NCBI GenBank assembly: GCA_963932145.1 | Contig: OZ010573.1 | Span: 27,469,963-27,533,962 of the forward strand | Direction: 5' to 3' | Source of the DNA: Acanthosepion lycidas | Taxonomy: Eukaryota; Mollusca; Cephalopoda; Sepiida; Sepiidae | Length of the DNA: 64,000 nucleotides | Shown here: positions 43,306-55,963 of the stretch, piece by piece | How positions within the stretch are numbered: the stretch's first letter is position 1 | Layout: each line of letters begins with the position of its first letter | Notes under the pieces: generated by a model | Databases searched by the model: none | Told to the model about the DNA's origin: nothing | The model's input: the letters and a program-made list of their open reading frames with translations, nothing else | Position numbers and translations under genes: made by a program

Positions 43306-43772
43306 CTTGGTTTCTTTTACGGCATATCAACCTCAGAGGGTTATTTAATGCTGACAAGATTTTTATTACTAGTAATATTTTTTCCGTGATGTATTGTTGG
43401 TAATATTTTTTTTAAAAATGTATTGATAGAATTTTTTTCCAAAAATATGTTGCTGGTAAAAACAATATATTGCTAAAAAATATATGTTGCTAATAATAAT
43501 TTTCTTTTTCAAAAATGTATTGCTGGTAATAATTTTTCTTCAAAAATGTATTGCTGGTATTAAAACCTATTTTACTTTCATAGTGTTTTGACTCCTTTTG
43601 GTGGGTTAACTATTTGTCCATAGTTGGGACTTTGACAGGTGCTACCACCCCAGGTCAGGGTGGACCTGAGAACACCAGCAATTAAGAGGTGGTTCCACGC
43701 TCCTCAAAACCTCTTGCTGTCGGATGTAGTTTATCGTCTTAAACCAGAACGCGGATGTAATTTATCGTCACT
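43306..43772 (-). mobile_element. Retroposon family A copy (467 bp) with 16-bp duplication
   Basis: Exact flanking duplication ttatctgttagtttgg (43290-43305 and 43773-43788). The order of parts is the same as at 42208, with six internal units. A long, variable target duplication and an A-rich end are signs of LINE-driven retroposition. The exactness of the duplication suggests a comparatively young insertion. Confidence 0.9.
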
Positions 43773-43788
43773 TTATCTGTTAGTTTGG

Positions 43789-44289
43789 TACAATTATTAG
43801 ATATGCCAGTATGTAATCAAATAAGTTTAGAGTATTGTATGCTGTGTGCTCTCTTTGTTGTGGTGAATACGACACGAGGTTCGCTTGGGAATGAAAAGTC
43901 CTTCAAAGTGGGTACGATACATATCTTATCTGTAAGGCATCCTGTGGTTAAAGAGAAGAAAATAGTGTTTTGCATTCTTTTCTTTTTTGTATACTGCATT
44001 ACCAACGTCATCTATCGATCGTTAGCGGAAGTTCTTTGACAGACAAATTGGAATAATCCCTCAAATCTAGTATATGAGAAGTTAATTGAATTCTAAGCTG
44101 AACGATTTGCATCAATAATGTATACTAGTTTGTTTTTTGCTTATTTATTTTTATTTTTTTCACAAGTTTCTTGGTCGAATTCACCGTGACCATTGTAATA
44201 ACATGAACTTAAAAGGTGTCATCCTTATAAGACAAACCTATGGTTATGGTATATTTAGCAAAAAAGAAAAGAAAAGAAAAACGGTGGAA
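43789..44289. other. No gene recognised
   Basis: An 84-codon open frame (43785-44039, plus) matches nothing I know and begins inside the duplicated target site. Confidence 0.4.
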
Positions 44290-44600
44290 GAACTACAAAT
44301 TCTCGAAAGAACTTACTTTATTCCCATATTCAATATAGTGTGCTTAAGACGTTGATACCAGCTTCAGAAAGTAACAAGAAGTCGAGTTTGGACTAAAGAA
44401 GATGGTGTTTCACTTCTCTAAAATCGGAACTTAGACCCCTCATGTTGGTGTAGGAGATGGTATACGTGGGGTCTACTTTGGGTTTTGTTTTTAGGTTGAG
44501 CTTGCTAGTTTTGTTAATTTTAATTTTAATTGGTTTCATGTGTGTATTGTTTAGTGGAAGACAAGTAGGCAGTGAGACAGACACACCCACAGGAGTCGCA
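44290..44600 (-). mobile_element. Jockey/CR1-type LINE endonuclease N-terminal remnant
   Basis: Minus strand: PTYTISYTNMRGLSSDFREV then KHHLL, a stop and SKLDFLLLSEAGIN. This is the start of an apurinic-type endonuclease (family motif SYTNIRGL...HHLLxxSxPDLLxLxET). Upstream (44600-44780) is probably the element's leader. Confidence 0.65.
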
Positions 44601-47334
44601 TGTATAAATAACCTGGAGAGAATCGTCCAGAGATACTGCCGTAGCAGTATCCTTCATCGTGGCATCGAGAGGTCCCACCGGAAATATAAATTCCAAATAC
44701 TAGGTGAAAACCCTCACTACCGAAGGGTCTAAATAGGGCATTGGCTCCAATAAGAAAACAGATTTGAACCATTAATTGAAACATTATTTGAAAATCATCA
44801 TGGATTCTTTGAAGACATTTAATTCTGGGTTGGATTTCATTAAAGCAACAGAAAAATCACATTTTTTGAAAATCTACATTTTTTATTTGATTTTTTCATA
44901 GCAGCGGTAAATATTGGTATAAACACTAAGCTATGTTTTTGCCAGGACTGAAAAAAAAATCATAAATGAGAGGTTAATGTTTATGGATCTCTGGTGGTTA
45001 TTGCTCTTACTATAAATGTAAACAAAAAACACGTTTGTTTTTTTTTTTTCTTAGTCCTGATTTTCCGATGATTTGGAAAAAACGTTATAAAAAACGTTTT
45101 TATTTTATTTTTTTTTTAGAGGAAATTTTCACCTCGATGTTGACTGAACGCAGTTAAACAAAACTATAAAGATTCGGTTTAGCTAAACTGACGGACACAA
45201 AGTAAGGGCCCGGTTTTGAATTGCATTTATATAAAGAAAAATGTCAAAAGATCCTAACATTGGTTTCGGATTAGGAAATTTTCAACTAAATCTCTACACG
45301 CACGCTACCCCCCCACCCCCACCCCACGAGCTCATCAATAGCTGCTCACGTGAAACGAAATACTTATAATCCGAATCACGTGACAATGATAATAAATAAT
45401 AATAATAATAATAGAAAAAGAGGGAAGTCGGAAACAGTTCTAATAGTACATCTGAGATTCTCCGCCCCCCGACGGTTTTTTTTTTTTAACGATACTTTAT
45501 ACCTATCTCTATATTAATAATTTCGTAGATACAGAAAAAAATTAATTTGGAAAAAAATAAAATGAAACTATTGACGTGCAGATTTTATGTCTTATAAAGT
45601 CAAACCTTAGATACATGTCTATGTTATATAGGCAACGAAAAGTAAGATTTTTTTTTTTTTTTTAAAGACAGTTATGCAGACTTTACTTATAGATAAAACG
45701 ATGTTATAATTTTATTTTAACATGAATTATCTACAGCAACATTCATTTTATTTCGTTGCTAATTTTTTTTTTTTAAATGTACCATTTCTAACCCAACTTA
45801 AAAACGTTAAGATGGAAAACAAAATCTGACACCCTTGATCAGATATTTCGATAGAAATGTCTTTGTCTTGCTTCTTCACTCCTAATGAATCAAGACAATT
45901 TGTGACGGCCATGAAGACATGGAAAGTATTTTTTTTTCTGAAGCGAGACATTTCGCTGACAAGACCAAGAGAAACTATTCTGGATTAACTCTTTGAAAGC
46001 AATGAGAAATAATCTGAGACGGATTATCAGACTGGTGGGAAAAACTAGGTAATCATGTTTTTTTTTTTTTTTAATTATTTCGTTAACCCACTAATAACAA
46101 TTCCTGGTCAAGGTTGATTTCGTTTTATACTAACTATGAATACGAAAAAGAATCAGTTTTATAATCTCGTTTACTCTATTCAGTTTTGCTATGTTTATAT
46201 TTTTACCATATCAACATACTCTCTTAATCATGTTGAATGCATTTTATGTTTTTGAATCTTTGGATTCATTTTCCCTCGCTAATTTCAAGAGGGAATAGTC
46301 ATTTTTGGTACATTCGTCCGCCATATTGGATTTTTTTTTCTTTTTTTTATCGCAATAAGAAATTAATGTTACCCTGGAATCTAAGTGAAATTATTTATTA
46401 CAGAATCTTTATCTCTCCGTTAGTAGTGTAAAGCATGTTCACAGCATTAGTACCGTTGAGTTTTCAAAGGCCCCAATTTAAAAAATCATTTAGTTGTTAA
46501 TTTTTGTGTTGGGTATCGTATTGGGTGCTCGTTCTGTTTTTTTACAGGATAAATAAAAATATTTTTTTTTTTTTTTTTTTTTTTTTGAAAAATCTAATTA
46601 AAATTTTAACCTTAATGATTTATATGAGGCCATAAGAGCAAAATATGGGAATTAAGTTATTTACAGAAATAATTGAAACTATATTTTGCATAAACCAATT
46701 TGAAAGGCGTCTCAAAATCTGAAAAATAAAGATATTCCCTTTCACACAAATATTATGACTAAAACCAGGAAATCTTTGTAATTACTTGACAGAAGAATTC
46801 CGAATTTGACTCATCATAAAAATTTGACTTTCTAAATATTAAGGAAAATCCTTTGCACTATTAACAGATGGATTAGGATTTGAGATTTTATATAAACTTT
46901 AATCAATATGGCGAATCACTTCCTCCATATGTTTTTTTTTTTTTTTTTTTTTTTTTTGTTAATAAATCGAGTCTAAATTGCTACAAGGTAAGTTTTCCTT
47001 TTTATTATCGCTTTACAAAGTCATGATTAATTATACTTCTACAGTCCATAATCGATGTTTCAGTTTTTGTATGAAACTTGTTTGTAAATTTAATAACGAT
47101 TACAAGAAATGTAGTGTAAAACCTGTCGATATTTCCTCCTAAAAAAAAACAAAAAAAAAACATCTATGGATCTATATGATTGAGTCGAATATTTTAACGT
47201 TTTATTTTTATATTATCTCAAATGTAAACGAACTTAATCGTTTTAAAATGTGACTTATTTTTTTTCACTTTTTTGCTAATTGTGATTTCCAAATGCGTTT
47301 TGTTTTGTTTTTTTTTCCACACAGAAATGACATA
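44601..47334. other. No gene recognised; poly-T tracts
   Basis: Very AT-rich. Long T homopolymers at about 45471-45488, 45649-45663, 46058-46072, 46561-46586 and 46931-46957, a short C-rich patch at 45308-45330 and an ATA run near 45390. No coding similarity was found on either strand. Confidence 0.5.
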
Positions 47335-47466
47335 CAGTATAACCCGGATATAAGAGATTTTCTCTGGTCCCAAATTAGAGCCATACTTACCTAAACAAAA
47401 TAGACCAAACCCGGATATAAGAGACCTCTCAGGTCCCAACAACTCTCTTATATCCTGGTTATACTG
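47335..47466. mobile_element. Tigger/pogo-type MITE (132 bp)
   Basis: Begins cagtataacccggatataa and ends with the complement atatcctggttatactg, flanked by TA on both sides. A second cccggatataagagac lies inside, so a subterminal repeat is present. Terminal CAGTATAACC and TA target are typical of pogo/Tigger elements; a Tigger transposase remnant occurs at 35870. Confidence 0.8.
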
Positions 47467-47857
47467 TACATTAAAACACAGACCTTATTCAATATAAATT
47501 AGCCTAACATTTAATAAGGGGGGGGTGAAATTTTAGAAAAACAATTTCACTAAGTTTTTACCGCCATAAGTTTATTAGATTTCATGGATTTTTTTATAGG
47601 AAATCTTTTTTGTTAACTTATGAAAATTGATTTTGATATGAGGTTTCTTAAAATGCTTTTAGCCATGATTGTGATTTTTTTGCAAAGTTCGGGAGGATGT
47701 CAAGCGAACACCATTGCAAATTATTTGCAACAAAAACAAAAAAAAACAAACACTACACACAAGCCTTTAAAAATTTGACGTTGGAGGGGTTACTCTTACT
47801 TCGCTCTTTCTTCTTTGACTCCATATAAATCTAAGTTAATTTCATGTTTTGGCGGGA

Positions 47858-47888
<31 letters not shown>

Positions 47889-48238
47889 ACTCAGAGGCGC
47901 TGGGAAATCGTAGGAATATTAACTCAAACTTTCCATGTGTATCCTCTCAAGTTTTATTCGACTTCCGGAAAGAAAATGGTATGCTAGCTTTTCATTGAAA
48001 CTGTTTATTGCAATAGACACTAAGACGAAATAAATTGTGTTTTCGTACAAAATTCAGAAAAGTAAAAGATGCTTAGCAGTGAAAAGGTTAATTGGGCCTG
48101 TTACTGCAAATCCGTTTTAGAATCAAAACTTGTCTTTCAGATTTTAAAGTTTATTTGGCATGAGAATTTGATTTCTCTTGTATTTATCGGCTGCAAATTT
48201 CCAATGTAACCTAACGAATTGCGCTAAGAGAAATAGGC
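47467..48238. other. No gene recognised; poly-T
   Basis: Poly-T at 47862-47888. Nothing else identified. Confidence 0.5.
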
Positions 48239-48412
48239 GCTATTACACTTTCGCCACCCCCGTTGGTTAAGGTGTTACAAACATTGATTTTGTTATTCGA
48301 GATTTATATTTAAATATTATAATTAGCAATAACAAACAGAAGAGTTTCCAGACTGTGATACCTGAGGCAACCCATTACTGAATGACAGCAACGGGGGCGA
48401 AAGTGTAATAGC
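48239..48412. mobile_element. MITE (174 bp) with about 24-bp TIRs
   Basis: gctattacactttcgcc at the left and ggcgaaagtgtaatagc at the right, both next to cccccgttg / caacggggg. The interior is AT-rich and non-coding. No clean target duplication was found, so the superfamily is open. Confidence 0.75.
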
Positions 48413-48936
48413 TCCGAGAAATATTTTTATGCTAGAAACTGATTTAACATGTCGACGTTTACAAAGCATCGACCACCGTAGGCCAATATTTACCATTTAA
48501 TATTGGAACACTGTACACTAAAATGCCATGAGTTTGACTAGGAATTATGCTTTTCGGTATTAAAGTAATTGGGTTGATGTGAAAATCTCAAAGGGTTTTA
48601 GAAAATAATTTCGATATTGGCTACTGAAAAAGTTATAAAATCAGTTTAAGTCGGTGAATTTCATCTTCTAAAAGCACTGCACAATTTTGTATCATTATTG
48701 CATATTTTCTCTATCACTTCTATGTAATAGGTGAACTTCGCTTGACTAAACCTGTGGCTGAGTGGTCTAAATCACACCGGCCAAGATATATTCTTATCTG
48801 TTTTTATGCCTGAAACTTAAAGCAAAAAAAAATAAATACAAGTCAGGTTGACTTGTATTTATTTTTTTTGCTAACACATTTCAACTTAGAGAAATTGATA
48901 CACTAGCATAGATCAACCTCCATTTTTTTTTTTTAA
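48413..48936. other. No gene; tRNA-like patch and a hairpin
   Basis: gtggctgagtggtctaaatc (48760) resembles the 5' part of a tRNA-Leu/Ser-like gene (A box), but no B box follows. A near-perfect 24-bp inverted repeat agcaaaaaaaaataaata ... tatttattttttttgct spans 48821-48872. Confidence 0.5.
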
Positions 48937-50444
48937 ATAGGGTATCTCCACGAGATCGCTAAAAAAAAAAGAATAGCATGATAAAAAAAGACGACAAACT
49001 TGACGAAAACAAAATTTTATCGTCTTAATGTTTATTATTAAGATGAAAGTATTTTGGGGGTATTTCTTTTACATTTTTTAATCGTTCCTAGCACGTTCGA
49101 AATTTTCGTTAAAAATCATTTTTTTTTTTTTTTCTTTTTTTTTTTGAGTCGGCAAAATTGACCATTTTTTTTTTTTTTTTCCATTTTATAAAAAACCGGA
49201 AATCTCACATTGAAATTCTTTTAAATATCAATTATCATTTTTCAAAACTTATTTTAAGAAAATCAAATTATAATGTTTAAAATATTTTGAACCAAGCTTA
49301 ACTTAGCTTCTGCGCCGAAAAGATGTAGTTTGAAAATAAAACAAAGCAGGTCATAAACTTTCGCCTCACTTGATAGGTGATGAATGACATATTGTCGGAT
49401 ACCGTGAGGATAATTTGTTCTACGGAAGGAGAACAGTGAAATAATTTGCATTTAAGTGAACAAATTATTTACCTCGTTATTTTTAAGGAAAAGTTTCAGC
49501 TCTCTAAATTTGTTTTGAACTTAGCTTTCACGTTTACGATGCTTTATGGAAAATATATTATAAAGAAATTAAAATAAGACTGTTAAGAGTGAGATTAAAT
49601 TTCATATTTCATAAGAAAGGTAACTATAAATTAATTAGATACCTTTCTTATGAAATGTTATCAGAAGTGTACATAAAATACTATAATTCTATGTACATTT
49701 ATTACATTTTACTGTGTTATTTGTATTTTAATTCATTTTATTATTAATTTTAATATTTCATTTATGGAAAAATATAACTGAGATTAATATAAAAATAAGA
49801 TCATATAAATTTCATGATACCTGTAGGTACCCTTCTCGGTTGAAATTGAAAAATCAAATTCACTTCTCCACACGTGTTTCGCAAAAGTAAAGGCCTTAAC
49901 AGTGGAGAACAATGCTTAACTCAAATAATGTAACTTAATTGTATTCTGGTTGGTCTTCCGTACGTTATAATAACTCGGTTATAAACAATAAATTACATTT
50001 CTTTATTACTGCGGATCTTCTGATTAGTCAAAACGATACAATTTACAACGCGCTAAAAAAAAAAAAAAATCTATCTCATAAGTAGACTCAGGAAACCTGA
50101 TGCGGCTTTTAACTAATTTTATATTTTAAAAAATTAAAATAATTAAGAATTGACAAATAATTTTATTAAAAATTCATTTTTCATCGAGAATTTTTTTTTC
50201 TTTCAGAAAATATTGTTCCTATCCATAAAAATTAGAAGCAAATAAAAGCATTTGAAATTAAATATCTTTGTTTTATTGAGTTTTGTATGTTACAATTCAG
50301 AGCTGATTTTCAGGTAGGCGGTCCAATTAAAAACAAAAAAAATCATTTGCATTCCTCAAAGCCTTGTGCTTTTAACTATTGTAATCATTAAACTAGACTC
50401 GATCGAATTTCTAGCGTTTTCATAAATTAGTTATGGGGCGTGGT

Positions 50445-50487
<43 letters not shown>

Positions 50488-50778
50488 GTAATAATTTCGA
50501 TCATCTGAAAGTTTCATTAACATCCGACAATTATTTTTATTTTTGCAAGATTTTCCAAATTAATGTCTGTCATACAAAAAAAAGTGCTAAAAATTGTCTG
50601 TTTACTAGTTCCGCTGATAGAAAGAGAAACAAGGTTTTTTTAATCAAAATTTAGAATGTTCCAAAAAGAAGGAAAAATTAAAAAAAAACTTTCATCTTTC
50701 CCCTTAATAATAACATAAGCATTTAGACGATAAAATTTTGTTTTCAGCAAGGTTGACGTCTTTTTCATCAAGCTAATG

Positions 50779-50823
<45 letters not shown>

Positions 50824-50848
50824 GATTTCCTGGAGGTACCTAAAAGTA
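48937..50848. mobile_element. AT-rich TIR element family B (about 1.9 kb)
   Basis: Left end gggtatctccacgagatcgc, then gacgacaaacttgacgaaaa and aaaattttatcgtctta; right end gacgataaaattttgtttt, aaggttgacgtctttttca and ctggaggtaccta. These are inverted counterparts over about 130 bp. Inside are an inverted repeat (ttcataagaaaggta / tacctttcttatgaa, 49615-49660), (TA)n at 50447-50482 and long poly-T. No ORF. It is a non-autonomous DNA transposon by structure. Confidence 0.7.
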
Positions 50849-52655
50849 ACTTCCTCTAAACAGAGACTGGCTGCACCAAAAGCAAAACATTGACGAATAA
50901 ATTTTTCAAAGATCTTTATCAATTGTCCTTATTACAATTAGTATGCAGATATAATCTGAAACACTCGATTTTATAATATCAAAAGTTATATCATGTACAC
51001 ATTTTGTAACTGTTTTGTATCTGAAGCTGGTATTGACATTTTTTTTTTTTTTTTTTTTTTTTTAAATTCCTTAGTATAAAAAACAAAACAAAACACAATT
51101 ATAAGACGACGAATGATTCTGGTTTGGGTCCGTCAAAAAGTTGAGTTTAGCTTTGACCGAGCACTAGCTATGGACAGGGGGAAAACGCAACTACCCGCTC
51201 TCAATTGCCAAACGTGTATATGAAATAGGTTACCCATACCAGAAATTACTGCATTAGTGAGTTTATGACGTACGTGATATATTCAGATCATATAAACATG
51301 TTTACGTAAAGTTTTTTTTTAACTTGTTTATCACAGTTCGTTTCGAATTTTCTGTTTATCAGTAACGGTTTTGTTTTGTTATGCTATTTTTTTTTTTTTT
51401 TTTTTTTTTTCCGTAAGTAAAACCTGCATTAACAAATGACCCTTGACAATGACCTCGAATTAGCCTGACAAACGTGCAAGGGAAAAAATACAGTAAACAG
51501 GTCAACTGGAAAATACTGATTTGGGGAATTTTACCACAACCAGTGATGTACATCTCCAGTTCGTATATTCGAGCATAGGAAATTGCACAAAGCTTCGGGC
51601 TTCGAAACTCCGGCCTTAACTCACCGATGACATTTAAAAAAAATTAAAAATAGAAATAAAATAACCTCTTAATTTGCTTGACGGAAATGTTGATCTCATT
51701 TCTTAATGTCTCAAAACTTAGGTTCACCCTATAATAAACCCAAGAGTCACCCAAGGTAGATGATTACTAAAAGAGGTTGTTATATGAACGGTAAGGGGTA
51801 AGAAGTGCAGTTTATAAAAATAGGTGGGAGAGATAACGGTTACCCAATACTTGAATAAGTTTGGTACTTTTCTTAAATATCAAAACTTGTAAAGCGCACA
51901 CATAATGTCTTTTAATGAGGCAACGATATATATTTTTTTATATATCAAGAACAGTAATGGGGGAAATTGTATGACAAAGGTGGAAAAAGTTGTAATGCGT
52001 TAACGTCCTTCAGGAGTTCATCAGACTAAATTTATGTTGGTATGACTACACATGCGCACTTCAGGGGTGCTGGGAATTTTAGAATAGAATTTTATTATCT
52101 AGCCAAATTCATTTAGTCTTTCTTTTTCTTTCCATCACTTTTATAAGTATGCATTTGACGTATTATTTTGTAAAACCTCCCTTTTGTGTTCATATAATCT
52201 TTTATTTAGATTCCTTGAGGTTTCTCTTACGTAATTTTTGTGAAAATTATTACAGGCGATGGAGCAAACTTCACCAGTACTTTTTAATTATTTTATATTC
52301 AAACAAAAAAGCCCCATCCTGAAAAACTCAATGAATCAAAAAAATATTATCCTGCCTACTAATTCTATCACATCTACTAGCGAAAAGAATCTATCTAAAC
52401 TCAATGTATAAGTTACATCCAAAATAACAAGACTTCGTCAATAAACAAAACAATAAGCTAAAACCAGGAGGAGGAGTTTATTCCATCGCACGTTTTCTCC
52501 CACCCCCAACACGCTCTAGTCAGATGACGCAAACTATGTACGTAGCTGAAAACTTTTTTCCACTTTGTCTTAGAGTGTATATGCGAGAATATAATATGAA
52601 CAGTATTAAATAAAAGTAATACAAAGTACAATATATACAGCGCGCGGCAGAAATA
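50849..52655. other. No gene; poly-T tracts and a small LINE tail
   Basis: Poly-T at 51040-51063 and 51387-51410. The piece ggggtaagaagtgcagttta (51787) equals the end of the jockey/CR1-type remnant at 30240, minus strand, so a small 3' LINE fragment lies at about 51785-51860. Nothing else identified. Confidence 0.45.
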
Positions 52656-52731
52656 TTAGGTTGGTGCAAAAATGTCGTTTTTGACGTTAAAAAATAAATC
52701 AAAAAACGACATTCTTTTTGCACCAACCTAA
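52656..52731. mobile_element. Mariner-type MITE, complete (76 bp)
   Basis: Terminal TTAGGTTGGTGCAAAAA and complement with TA on both sides (52654-52655, 52732-52733). This is the shortest copy in the window; the centre differs from the 102- and 90-bp copies. Confidence 0.9.
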
Positions 52732-54152
52732 TACCTCCGACATAACGGTAAGACATTATCTAGACGAAGACACCATTGTCTCTAAGGTTTTACCATTGTG
52801 TTGGGGGTAATTTTGCCGCACTGTCTAAAAATAGTGAAGCCAATACACCAGGTCAGGACCGATAATATTGCTGATTCTTCTTTAAATAGTTTATCACCCG
52901 TTTAAAATGAGTTGAATATTGAAATAATTTTGCAGTTGCTTTATAAAAATACTAAAAATATTTGCTCTGCATTTTTGTTGTTGTTGCTCAAAACATCCTG
53001 AATTGATAACAATTCCCTAGTTGGTTCCCATGTCGTCAAAGACAATTATAATAAATGAAAATAATTTTCACTATGTACGAATTTATGATGGGTAATTGAA
53101 TGAAATAATAGAATAAAAAATCTATGTAAAGCGTTTCGTCTTCCAAAAGCACTTGATCAGTAATGTTCTTATTGATGGAATTATATATACATATGTACAC
53201 GATGTCGAGACGCTAAATTTTAAAATTTCTGGTGTCCTATATGTCTTTGTTTTGCTATATAGCAGTTTAGGTTTCATATTCTCCTATATACATATAATCA
53301 AATATAGTTTTTGGCATTTTATCTTAAGAGCCTATCGTGGTTTATGAATTCCTTTAATACATCACCAAAAGAGTCTACGACATAAGTTGGGCAATTCGCC
53401 CTTTGTGTTTCCGGTGATGTACTTACATGAAAGCACATATAAAATATTTATAGATACACGTTATGTTTTATACAAATGGATGTTGTACTATTTCAACTTT
53501 GTTATTAGTCTTAAGTTTCTGTTTTGTACAAACAAAACCCGTCTTAAAGTATATTTGATCCACAGTTGAGTTGTATTACAATGCTGCAGGGTAAACACCA
53601 AGGCTGAAAAAGTGATCCTTTCTCTCTGACGAAAGGACGTTTCAAAGGGTTTGACTATGCAAGAAATTAAATCGACTTGATATTGTCGGATCAACATGAA
53701 AAAAAATAGAAAGAAAAGATTACTACTGTGTATAATGCGCGCCTTTTGCCAGGATTTTAAAAATTTAACAGTTATGAGTGCGTATTATACACATGGATTA
53801 ACGCCTTTTCCGTTTCTGTAAATTATATCTAATGGAAACTAACCAATCTATATTATAAAAGTAAATTCTCTGTCCGCCACACACGGCCTGCCTGAGACTA
53901 CGAATACTATCTATGCGTATGTCTATGCCCGGTATGTGTTTGTGTATACATAGTTTTGAAAATAAGACATTGGAATAATACACACCTTTTCCCACTCAGT
54001 CTGAACAACCCCTACCCCACGCTCAGCAATAAAATCATACAGCTGGAAACAAGGAAAAAATTATTTTTCAAACTTGAAAACATTAGATGATTATAAGACA
54101 TTATTGAACTTTGAAAATTTTTCGGTAATAAATAGAATTATTTTAAGTTTTT

Positions 54153-54190
<38 letters not shown>

Positions 54191-54741
54191 GAAATATTTC
54201 TAGAGCTTTCATTGTGTCGTTCTACAAGTGTCCAATAGTCAACTTCTCCAATTGTTTGGGGTATGCCATAACAGAAATTTTCATTATAACTTCACAACCA
54301 GCCGGAATTAGAAAGAGGTCAGTTATTTCATTTTCTCCCCCTTCTTGCATGGTTACCAGTTCTGTTTTTTTTTTTTTTTCCTTGCCTGGATTGCAAAACA
54401 CCGGATACAAGTCTCTACAAATTCTGGTTCATCCGATGCCATACACTGAATTAAGATATACACCCACACATATGGAATGAAATTGAAATGAGACGCTCTG
54501 TCAAACGGATTAATTTCCTTTGGTTTCGTTAACAGGAAAAATTAAAAGCCGAAATGTGCGACACCTGGAAGTTTTTCATGATTCCTCTATATAAACTGAA
54601 TATTTTTCTTATAAAAGTATTTACAATGAACAAACTGTTTAGATTTGAAATTTGATCATCATATGAGCAAATCGAGATTTGCAGAGCTAGAGTAAAAAAA
54701 AAACAAAGCGTTTAATTCGCTAACCAATTACGGCATTTTTA
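52732..54741. other. No gene recognised; small inverted repeat and poly-T
   Basis: tgtgtataatgcgc (53729) pairs with gcgtattatacaca (53781), a 14-bp inverted repeat around a 38-bp centre, likely a tiny MITE; gcgtataatacgc recurs at 63088. Poly-T at 54155-54187. A few open frames up to 88 codons match nothing known. Confidence 0.45.
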
Positions 54742-54893
54742 ATTAAAAGAAAAAACTTGTAATTCCAACGAATGATTTATTTTTATGGAAATATTTCGAC
54801 TAAGTTTTTTTACTCGAATTAAGGAGTGATCAAAACTGGCAACTGCAAGTCGAAATATTTCCATAAAAAAAATTACAAGTTTTTTTTTTTTAA
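54742..54893. mobile_element. Foldback repeat (152 bp)
   Basis: aaaaaacttgtaatt and ttatggaaatatttcgact at the left pair with agtcgaaatatttccataa and aattacaagtttttt at the right, with a central unpaired loop and one side holding an additional 15-base segment. Confidence 0.75.
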
Positions 54894-55153
54894 TTATGCA
54901 ACTACCAACGGAGACAAGCATCACGGCATTTGTTTAAAAAAATGATTCACATATTGCATATATATAACATGATATTAAGCATATTTACGCCAGCTTCCCC
55001 TCTGTCCGTGTCTAAGACAGACGCCATGATTTTCATCTGTTGTCAGCATCGTAGATGCCGACGTATTTCTTTTTCGATATCATTCATCAATCATTTAGTC
55101 CTTCCTTAAAAAGGATATTATCTTCAATGTCATCCAGTGCATTCATGATGCAA

Positions 55154-55191
<38 letters not shown>

Positions 55192-55299
55192 TGACATTGC
55201 TACGATGTTGTACGCTCCGCTTGTTTTAGACTAATCCAGATAAAGTGCCAGTGGAATGTAAATTTCTCCTCCTTTACGGCAGCTAATGTTAGATGGTCT
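54894..55299. other. No gene recognised; poly-T
   Basis: Poly-T at 55157-55188; no other signal. Confidence 0.45.
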
Positions 55300-55500
55300 C
55301 CTTAAACATGAAGAGACTCTATGCAATAGAGGTATGGTTCTAAGGTGATGCTATGGATCGAACATGTAAGCAACGATAACGTTTTGGAGAGGATGCAAAC
55401 CAAGAGGAAACTTGTACTTACCATCAGGAAAAGGCAGCTGAAATTTCTGGGACACATAAGAAAGGAAAGCTTGGAATTTACGAAGGAGATAGGTACCACT
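55300..55500 (+). mobile_element. RTE-clade LINE fragment
   Basis: gaggtatggttctaaggtga followed by codons for EHVSNDNVLERMQTKRKLVL and TIRKRQLKFLGH (about 55395-55450), the canonical RTE C-terminal stretch, with frameshifts on both sides. Confidence 0.75.
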
Positions 55501-55739
55501 TAGTAAAATCTTCCAAAATTTCTCTTAATGGTATTTACTTGTCTCCCCACGGTGACTAGTCGTGACACAAGGTCATTTTCATGTGGAGCACCCGAGCACA
55601 TTTTCATTTTGTCTTATTTTTAACAAACCTCAACTTAATAATAAATATTACTTACAACAGATGAGTTTTCAACTATTTAATACGGTCTATAATGAATTTT
55701 CTTTGATTTCCAATGTATTTATAGTAAAAACCATTAGCA
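55501..55739. other. No gene recognised
   Basis: Short spacer between LINE and SINE pieces. An open frame here matches nothing known. Confidence 0.4.
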
Positions 55740-55905
55740 ATACAAGATGTGCAAGTAGTGTAATGGATCTGAGTTCAGAAATAGAAATCAGATCCAATTC
55801 CAATCGAGTTTGTTAGATTCGCTCACTCGCAAATACTCTTGGGATAGATATGACTCCAACTATGGGTTAAATAGAATTTGTATCTGGAAAAATTATTGAT
55901 ATTGT
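55740..55905 (+). mobile_element. tRNA-derived SINE
   Basis: agtagtgtaatggatctgag (head), cagatccaattccaatcgag (B-box-like region), gctcactcgcaaatactctt and ccaactatgggttaaa occur in the same order as at 62692-62850. Confidence 0.7.
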
Positions 55906-55963
55906 CAAGAAATTGTTAATGCAATATTTACTTGCAAAAACAAAATTCATAGAATCCAAAATA

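Noticed and set aside
44457-44732. 91-codon plus-strand frame with a hydrophobic stretch
   Set aside because: Opposite the LINE endonuclease start on the minus strand; the hydrophobic stretch comes from its AT-rich leader.
44601-47334. Host exon hidden in the AT-rich stretch
   Set aside because: I looked for open frames with splice-like borders and balanced codon use on both strands and saw none that stood out.
53105-53165. Hammerhead-like patch (minus strand ctgatcaagtgc ... gacgaaacgc)
   Set aside because: The core is ctgatca rather than ctgatga and no stem II or III can be formed; a similar decayed patch at 48655-48690 fails for the same reason.
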